Made by a program: the position numbers and the translations under genes | The notes under the pieces: model-generated | Database searches by the model: none | Seen by the model: only the letters and a program-made list of their open reading frames with translations | Told to the model about the DNA's origin: nothing | In this document: positions 59,254 through 64,000 of the stretch, piece by piece | Numbering within the stretch: the first letter of the stretch is position 1 | Layout: the number at the start of each line of letters is the position of its first letter | Source: Rhodococcus sp. 1168 | GTDB taxonomy: Bacteria; Actinomycetota; Actinomycetes; Mycobacteriales; Mycobacteriaceae | Assembly: GCF_002091955.1 (NCBI RefSeq) | Contig: NZ_MKKY01000055.1 | Coordinates: 62,001 to 126,000 of the forward strand | DNA length: 64,000 nt | Direction of reading: 5' to 3'

Positions 59254-60327
59254 ATGACAATCGACACACACATCGATGGCAATCCAGAATCGATCCGTGT
59301 GAGCGCTGCTTGGCTTCGTGATCACTTCGCTTCATGCCTCGACACCACCACTGACGCACTGTATTCCGCACGCAACAACTCCGATGCCGCGTGGGATGGC
59401 CCGACGTCGGAAGCCGCATGTCAGAAGATGGACTTCGGAGCTCGAAGGACCGACGACATGGCCGCCGCTGCTCGCCGTTGCGCTACGGCGGTCGAAGAGT
59501 TCGCCTCTGCGCTGCAATCTGCCCAGAACCAGATGGTGGCCATCCGAAACGACGCCATCTCTGCGGGTCTCGTACTGGTTGGCAACATGATTCGAGATGT
59601 CGATCCAGACTCGGAAGCTCTGCGGTACGCCTACGAGGCTGCCGCGCATGCGGCCGATGCGGCCCGTGAAGCCGAAAGGCTGGCGGGTGAAACTCTCGCG
59701 AACGTATGGGCCGGCATCACCGGTGAATGGTTCTTCTCGGTGGCTGACCTCCTGGGGGCGGCCGGCCGCGCAATGGCAGACAAGCACGTCTCCCTGCTGA
59801 CCAATCAAGCCAGGTTTCTGATGGAAGAATCCAGACGCTACCTCGATCTCGCACGATCGGCCCCACCTGGCACGCCGGCGTCTCAGATCTATCGTGATTT
59901 CGACTGGTCCAGGACGGTCGCACGCAATGCAGATGATCTACTCGAAACAGCGAAGAATCTCGAAGCGAAAACGGGCAAGTTAAGCGGCCGGTTCGGTGGA
60001 GCGTTGGCCGTCATCGGCATCGGTTACGACATCTACACCGGAAAGCCCGTCGATCAGGCGCTGGTTTCGGGTGGGCTCGGATTCGGTGCGGCCGTCGCGG
60101 CCGGTGCACTGATAGGGAGTGCCATTCCGGCACCTATTGTCGGCACCGCTGTCGGGGCCGCCGGCGGAGCTGTCGTCGGTATCTTCACTTCCGGCACAGT
60201 CGACACTCTCTACACCGAAGGATTAGGAAGCGTCGGCGAGGCAATCGGTGACGGTGCCGCGGCAATTGCGGACACTGGGTATGCGATAGGCGAACTTGCA
60301 ACAGGAGCGTGGGATGCAATTTTCTGA
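59254..60327 (+). CDS. WXG-type T7SS substrate with glycine-rich membrane domain (probable toxin)
   Basis: A 357-residue protein four bases after the WXG100-like gene. Residues 10-110 form a WXG-like helical hairpin (AAWLRDHFASCLDTTTDA, NSDAAWDGPTSEAACQK with the WDG turn, FASALQSAQNQMVAIRNDA). A helical middle region follows. The last 110 residues (GGALAVIGIGYDIYTGKPVD, GFGAAVAAGALIGSAIPAPI, VGTAVGAAGGAVVGIFTSG) are a glycine-zipper membrane-inserting domain, as in channel-type toxins secreted by type VII systems. No nuclease motif is seen. The following gene, which overlaps it by 14 bases, encodes a membrane protein that may give immunity. Confidence 0.78.
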   Translation: MTIDTHIDGNPESIRVSAAWLRDHFASCLDTTTDALYSARNNSDAAWDGPTSEAACQKMDFGARRTDDMAAAARRCATAVEEFASALQSAQNQMVAIRNDAISAGLVLVGNMIRDVDPDSEALRYAYEAAAHAADAAREAERLAGETLANVWAGITGEWFFSVADLLGAAGRAMADKHVSLLTNQARFLMEESRRYLDLARSAPPGTPASQIYRDFDWSRTVARNADDLLETAKNLEAKTGKLSGRFGGALAVIGIGYDIYTGKPVDQALVSGGLGFGAAVAAGALIGSAIPAPIVGTAVGAAGGAVVGIFTSGTVDTLYTEGLGSVGEAIGDGAAAIADTGYAIGELATGAWDAIF

Positions 60328-61102
60328 GCCGAGTTCGGGTGAGCTTCCCGACTTTCCCGTTCCACGGGTGCAACTGATGATCGGTAGCGTATTTGCAGGG
60401 TTTCTGGCGTTCATCGCGTTTGTCATCTCGGCATCGAGTCTTGTGACCGGTCACCTGGCGTCGGCCGTCGCAGCTTTCGCTTTTGCGGTGTTCGTCTTGG
60501 CCACAGCATCTTTCGCGCGGAGCAATCAGACCTCGCACACCTCGGGTGCCCCTGCGGGTCGTTTGGTGCAGGGGTCGACGGTCCGATACAAGCCTTCGGG
60601 GTTGATCAGACTCGCGCTTGTCACCGCATCCATGGCGTTGTGTGCCATTGCGTTCGGTGTGGCAGCGGGTGGTGCGGTGGCCTGGATCTTCGCAACTATG
60701 GGTGCGCTCCTCGCGACATTCTTCGTCCCGCTGCTGATCACCAGATCTATTCGGCAAGGCCGACTCGAGCTGACAGCCGACGGTATCCGGCATAGAGGTT
60801 GGGCGTTCGAAGCCGAAATCGCATGGGACGGAATAGGTGGCGTTGCATTCGCACAACGCGACTACCCTGCGATCTATGTTCTGGTCGAACCGACGAAACA
60901 AATTGTGCGGCACTACACGACACAGTTTTGGAAAATCGAGGCTCTGCATCCCGGCCACGTGATCGAACTGGACTGCCGACGGTTCGATATTCACCCGATG
61001 CTGTTGGCGCAGTGGATCCGCTTCTACATCGAACACCCGGATTCCCGAATCGAACTCGGTACCACTGCCGCGGCGGACCGGTTGATTTACGCGCGGTTTT
61101 GA
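60314..61102 (+). CDS. Membrane protein with PH-like domain, possible immunity protein
   Basis: ATG 60314 overlaps the toxin-like gene by 14 bases. About 262 residues. Two helices at the N-terminus (MIGSVFAGFLAFIAFVISAS, LASAVAAFAFAVFVLATAS) and two more (LALVTASMALCAIAFGVAA, VAWIFATMGALLATFFVPL) form the membrane part. The C-terminal cytosolic domain (RLELTADGIRHRGWAFEAEI, WDGIGGVAFAQRDYPAIYV) is a bacterial PH-like fold. Coupling and membrane location fit an immunity partner for a membrane-inserting toxin; this is inferred from position. Confidence 0.72.
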   Translation: MQFSEPSSGELPDFPVPRVQLMIGSVFAGFLAFIAFVISASSLVTGHLASAVAAFAFAVFVLATASFARSNQTSHTSGAPAGRLVQGSTVRYKPSGLIRLALVTASMALCAIAFGVAAGGAVAWIFATMGALLATFFVPLLITRSIRQGRLELTADGIRHRGWAFEAEIAWDGIGGVAFAQRDYPAIYVLVEPTKQIVRHYTTQFWKIEALHPGHVIELDCRRFDIHPMLLAQWIRFYIEHPDSRIELGTTAAADRLIYARF

Positions 61103-61177
61103 GAGCCTGAGCAGGAAACATGAAGGGGTCCGAGATCACGACCACGAGATCGTAGGCTCGAATTCAGACTTGGCGGC

Positions 61178-61558
61178 TCAAGGTCCTTGGAGGCGGAACC
61201 GTGGCCGCTTGGATGAGAGCACTTCGACCTCACCCCAGTCACCGGTAATCGTGTACCGATTCCCATTGGAGGTCAGAGTGTCGATATTACCGAGATCCAC
61301 CGATCCGGTGGCATCTCGCGATTCGCTGAATACCTTTCGTAGCCAGCATATTTCGGTGACTTCCTCGAAATCCAAGTGCGCTTGCTCGTAGCAGTACTGT
61401 TCACCCGGTCTGGGCGGTCGGTACTGCGAGTGCTCGGGGGTCAGCACGGCGTCGAGGACGAAAACGAATCGACCCGGCGTTTCGAGGATCGACAGGACAT
61501 AGCTGTCTTCCAGGTACACGCCCTCGAGACCGTAGATGCTCGAGTAGTCGATGATCAA
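61178..61558 (-). CDS. Conserved hypothetical protein (126 residues)
   Basis: A beta-rich, soluble protein: MIIDYSSIYGLEGVYLEDSY, SILETPGRFVFVLDAVLTPE, HLDFEEVTEICWLRKVFSES and a final RYTITGDWGEVEVLSSKRPR. This pattern is known from small actinobacterial and other bacterial proteins of unknown function that act as orphan or immunity-like genes. Start ATG 61558, with an ATGATC directly after a CGAGTAG region. It is convergent with the PH-like protein gene and 10 bases downstream of the 133-residue membrane protein gene, with which it may be co-transcribed. Confidence 0.75.
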   Translation of the reverse strand: MIIDYSSIYGLEGVYLEDSYVLSILETPGRFVFVLDAVLTPEHSQYRPPRPGEQYCYEQAHLDFEEVTEICWLRKVFSESRDATGSVDLGNIDTLTSNGNRYTITGDWGEVEVLSSKRPRFRLQGP

Positions 61559-61568
61559 GATGTGCGCT

Positions 61569-61970
61569 CTACTGAAACGGGTACGGCTGATTCGGGTTCG
61601 GCTGGGCCTGAAACCCCTGACCCGGAAAGCCCTGCGTAGGGAAGTGCCCCTGCGTCCCGAACTGGTGACCGTTGAGGTATGCCTGGTTCTGGGCGTCCGC
61701 GCTGGCGATGAGTCGCTGCTGCTCCTGGCGTGCGAGGTCCTGCCGGGCCTCGCGCGAGCGGTATACGCGGACGCCGAGCCAGATGGCGCCGACTACGAAG
61801 AGGATCCACCAGTTGTTGGCCAGGAAACCGAGCCCGAACAGCACCAGGATGGTGGTGAGGATCGGATGGCGGCGGGGCCAGGAGCGGCGCGGCACGACGT
61901 ATCCGACGTTGGTCGTCTGGTGGATATTGATCGTTCCGTAGTTCGGGCTGTTGTGGAACTGGTTGCTCAT
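61569..61970 (-). CDS. Small membrane protein with Gln/Pro-rich tail
   Basis: A 133-residue protein. The N-terminus is polar (MSNQFHNSPNYGTINIHQTT), followed by two adjacent membrane helices (HPILTTILVLFGLGFLA and WWILFVVGAIWLGVRV) and a basic/Gln-rich tail (RQDLARQEQQRLIASADAQ), ending in FGTQGHFPTQGFPGQGF-type repeats. Envelope protein of unknown role; the layout is common in Rhodococcus and relatives. The stop lies ten bases before the next gene on the same strand. Confidence 0.8.
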   Translation of the reverse strand: MSNQFHNSPNYGTINIHQTTNVGYVVPRRSWPRRHPILTTILVLFGLGFLANNWWILFVVGAIWLGVRVYRSREARQDLARQEQQRLIASADAQNQAYLNGHQFGTQGHFPTQGFPGQGFQAQPNPNQPYPFQ

Positions 61971-62057
61971 GGCGGGCTCTTCTCACAGGCGATGGTCAAG
62001 TGCCGCGAACTATGCCAGAGGGGTACGACACGATCGGTCGGTTTTTCGAACCAGCTG

Positions 62058-62897
62058 TCACAACCCGCGAATCAGAGCACGCACCGGTGTCGGGTCCCGT
62101 CCGAGCAACGCCTTGGTCACCATTCCGCCGGCAAGGAAGTCTCGATCGTCGTAGAACTCGAACATCGCCCCGAGCCTGGCGCGACCATCGACGCCGAGAC
62201 TCTGCCCAAAAGTGTGCATCCATTGCGCGACATCGAGTTGTTCCACCGCCACCGACCGTGACGTCATCTCCCCGGTCAGTCGAACTACGTCGCCGACGCT
62301 CATTGCCTCGGGCCCGCCGAGTTCGTACGTGGCCCCGTGATGCTCTTCGGCTGCCAACAAGATTCGAGCGGCCACCTCGGCGACGTCGCCGAGGCTTACG
62401 AAGGAAAACTTCGACTCGGTGCTGTACGGCACCACGAGGTCAGTGGATTCTCCGGTGAGGATCGATTCGAAATTCTGGGTATAGGCGCAGGGCTGCAGGA
62501 TGGTCCAACGCATTTCGTGACGTGAGGCGAACGCCCGCAAGTCGTCCTCACATCGGGCTTTGTCCAGGTGGTGCGGCATCCGCGGACTGTAGGGCCACGC
62601 GACCGAGTGGTAGAGAACATGATCCACCCCTGCCTCACTCGCGGCCTCCAACGCTCGCCGTAGCGCGGCAGGCTCGTCCGGATGCAGATTGGGTGCGATG
62701 AAATACACCCCGGTGCAGCCGGTGAATGCTGCCTTCAGACCCTCGCCGGTGTCCAGATCGATCGGATGATCCAGCGCGGTGCGGCTCAGCTGCCGGACCG
62801 TGGCCCGCCCTTCGAGGGCGGCGACCACGGCCTTTCCGGTCTTGCCTGTGGCACCGACGACGGCAATGTCGGTGCCACAGGCGGTTTCACTGTTCAC
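62058..62897 (-). CDS. NmrA-family NAD(P)-binding protein
   Basis: A 279-residue SDR-like protein. The Rossmann loop is IAVVGATGKTGKAVVAALEG (residues 11-30) and binds NAD(P). Further markers are VYFIAPNLHPDEP, HVLYHSVAWPY, WTILQPCAYTQNF and YELGGPEAMSVGDVV, the usual NmrA/HSCARG-type pattern without a catalytic Tyr-x3-Lys. It probably senses redox state or reduces an unknown substrate. The C-terminus (EFYDDRDFLAGGMVTKALLG) is mirrored by the remnant at 6535-6648. The stop is followed by the small membrane protein gene 88 bases away. Confidence 0.88.
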   Translation of the reverse strand: MNSETACGTDIAVVGATGKTGKAVVAALEGRATVRQLSRTALDHPIDLDTGEGLKAAFTGCTGVYFIAPNLHPDEPAALRRALEAASEAGVDHVLYHSVAWPYSPRMPHHLDKARCEDDLRAFASRHEMRWTILQPCAYTQNFESILTGESTDLVVPYSTESKFSFVSLGDVAEVAARILLAAEEHHGATYELGGPEAMSVGDVVRLTGEMTSRSVAVEQLDVAQWMHTFGQSLGVDGRARLGAMFEFYDDRDFLAGGMVTKALLGRDPTPVRALIRGL

Positions 62898-62906
62898 GGG
62901 CGATCG

Positions 62907-64000
62907 TCAGCTGTCGAGGAAGTCGTACTTGGCGAACTTCGCACCGCCGGAGAGCCGTTCGTAACCGGGCCCCCGATCGAAGAAAGGCTCGTCGTCCGCG
63001 CGTGCGCCGCGCATCTCGCCGCGGAGCTTCTCCGACGCCGACGCATCTGCATTCGCCTCGCCCTCGGCGATGACCACACCATAGTCCGTGGCAGCAGCTT
63101 CGCGAGATACTTTGTTCCACAACACATCGCGCTCCACTTCGTCGATGGGACGCTCGAGCGGATCGCCCCAGCCTCCACCGCCCGTGGTACGGATCCGGAA
63201 CGTCTCCCCGGCACGGATCGGCTCCGCGTCGGTGAGCGCGTCGAAGAGCCGCTCGTTGGGCTCACCCGGGTTTATCACCACGGAGAACGGCGACCCGGCC
63301 TTGCCACCCTTGACGCCCCAGCAGGCGAGGATGGAGCGGTCGGCGATGGACATGAAGTGCGCATCCTTGAGCATGCGAATGTGCTTCTCGTAGCCGAGGC
63401 CACCGCGGTAGCGTCCGGCGCCGCCTGAATCTTTTGCCAGGCCGAGCTTTTCGACGATGAAGGGGAACCGGCTCTCGGTGAATTCGGTGGGCAGATTTCG
63501 CGAGTCCGGCACCACGTGAATGGTGTCCTCACCGTCCGCGTAGTAGCGACCGCCCGAGCCACCGCCGAGCACCTCACGCATGAGGTAGGACTGGCCCTCG
63601 AAATCCTCACCGTAGACGCCGGTGTAGCGGATGGTCTCCTGGTCAGCGGGCATGTTGCCGTCGACGGCCTTCGCGATGGCACCGGTGAGCACGCCGAGCA
63701 GCCGCAGGATCACGAACGTGCGGGCGTTGGTGGGCGCCGGGAAGATCGGAGTGATCAGCGTGCCAGGCTCCGGGAACTTCATCTCGATCAGAGGGATGAT
63801 GCCCTCGTTGACGTCGAGCTCGGCCATCCGCTCCGGGGTGTCCGCGAGGCTGCGGAGGACAGGGGCCAGCCACTTCGCCAGGAAGTTGCCGTCGGAGTAG
63901 TCACCGCAGTGGTTGATCGGCCCCTTCGCCTGCGGGCCGGTGCCGGTGAAGTCGAGTATCAGCCGCTCGCCGCCCTCGTCCTCGGGCGCGGTCTTGGTCA
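62907..64000 (-). CDS. Hydantoinase B/oxoprolinase/acetone carboxylase alpha-type subunit, partial
   Basis: The frame is open to the right edge (base 64000), so about 364 C-terminal residues are seen and the N-terminus is missing. Diagnostic stretches are LILDFTGTGPQAKGPINHCG, LDVNEGIIPLIEMKFPEPGT, PAPTNARTFVILRLLGVLTG, and GGSGGRYYADGEDTIHVVPD, then FIVEKLGLAKDSGGAGRYRG. These belong to the HyuB/acetone carboxylase family, which performs ATP-dependent carboxylation or amide hydrolysis together with a HyuA subunit encoded upstream (outside the window). The gene ends nine bases before the NmrA gene's start on the same strand, so they may be co-transcribed. A catabolic operon at the border of the accessory region. 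Confidence 0.9.
   Translation of the reverse strand, partial: TKTAPEDEGGERLILDFTGTGPQAKGPINHCGDYSDGNFLAKWLAPVLRSLADTPERMAELDVNEGIIPLIEMKFPEPGTLITPIFPAPTNARTFVILRLLGVLTGAIAKAVDGNMPADQETIRYTGVYGEDFEGQSYLMREVLGGGSGGRYYADGEDTIHVVPDSRNLPTEFTESRFPFIVEKLGLAKDSGGAGRYRGGLGYEKHIRMLKDAHFMSIADRSILACWGVKGGKAGSPFSVVINPGEPNERLFDALTDAEPIRAGETFRIRTTGGGGWGDPLERPIDEVERDVLWNKVSREAAATDYGVVIAEGEANADASASEKLRGEMRGARADDEPFFDRGPGYERLSGGAKFAKYDFLDS

Noticed and set aside
1-64000. tRNA, rRNA, CRISPR arrays and phage genes
   Set aside because: I looked for cloverleaf-like ends, CCA-type termini, regularly spaced repeats and capsid/portal/integrase patterns and saw none; a covariance-model scan could still find a small RNA.

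Overview
The window looks like a piece of a high-GC actinobacterial chromosome or large replicon, most likely Rhodococcus or a close Nocardiaceae relative. The reasons are the codon use, frequent GTG starts, ATGA-coupled operons, DUF2510 and DUF4352 membrane proteins, SAV_915- and WXG100-type proteins, and a NarL/DesK-type two-component pair. It is mostly accessory DNA rich in predicted biological-conflict genes. Many neighbours are broken: frameshifts, internal deletions, one in-frame TGA and dead transposase fragments.

Layout. 1-7.8 kb holds an edge-truncated hypothetical gene, scattered orphans, a sensor kinase/response regulator pair, a DUF4352 protein and several wrecks (DUF6188, a VWA protein, NmrA and IS1380 fragments). 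7.8-24 kb is a coherent island. A minus-strand operon encodes a TerD-domain protein, a GrpE-like factor, an Hsp70, a fibronectin-III repeat protein, a zinc-ribbon GTPase, a large GTPase-associated protein, a membrane-anchored GTPase, a 69-residue membrane protein, a second Hsp70 and a VWA protein. A convergent pair, a DedA membrane protein and an amidotransferase-fold protein, sits at its 3' end. 24.2-25.4 kb is a dead IS256/IS110 composite.

25.8-28.3 kb has an acyl-adenylating enzyme translationally coupled to a ThiF/E1-like protein carrying a premature TGA. 28.4-37 kb has a four-gene operon ending in a CHAT protease, divergent from a membrane protein plus a large TPR protein. 37-42.5 kb holds a lipoprotein, a double TetR regulator, an orphan LuxR-type HTH, a secreted protein and an N-terminally damaged Fic protein. 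42.8-54.1 kb looks like a defence cluster: SMI1/KNR4 protein, macro-like/SIR2 protein divergent from a very large SF1 helicase-nuclease, a frameshifted membrane protein and a second Upf1-like helicase. 54.3-58.2 kb has a DEDDh exonuclease-BRCT-TerD fusion and an orphan ParD-like antitoxin. 58.7-61.1 kb is an ESX-type cassette with a WXG100-like protein and a probable toxin. 61.2-64 kb has small conserved proteins, an intact NmrA reductase and the C-terminal part of a hydantoinase B/acetone carboxylase-type subunit running off the edge.

How the genes may work together. The 7.8-24 kb island has the parts list of the GTPase-centred conflict systems predicted by comparative genomics (DO-GTPase1, DO-GTPase2, GAP1, TerD, VWA, Hsp70). 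Its most striking feature is a common N-terminal leader, W-x-[RK]2-x-F-x4-VTE-x-PPGPNL-x-RL, shared by the VWA protein and the unrelated amidotransferase-fold protein on the opposite strand. This suggests that both are clients of one partner in the complex. All functional statements are from reading the sequence; no database search was run.
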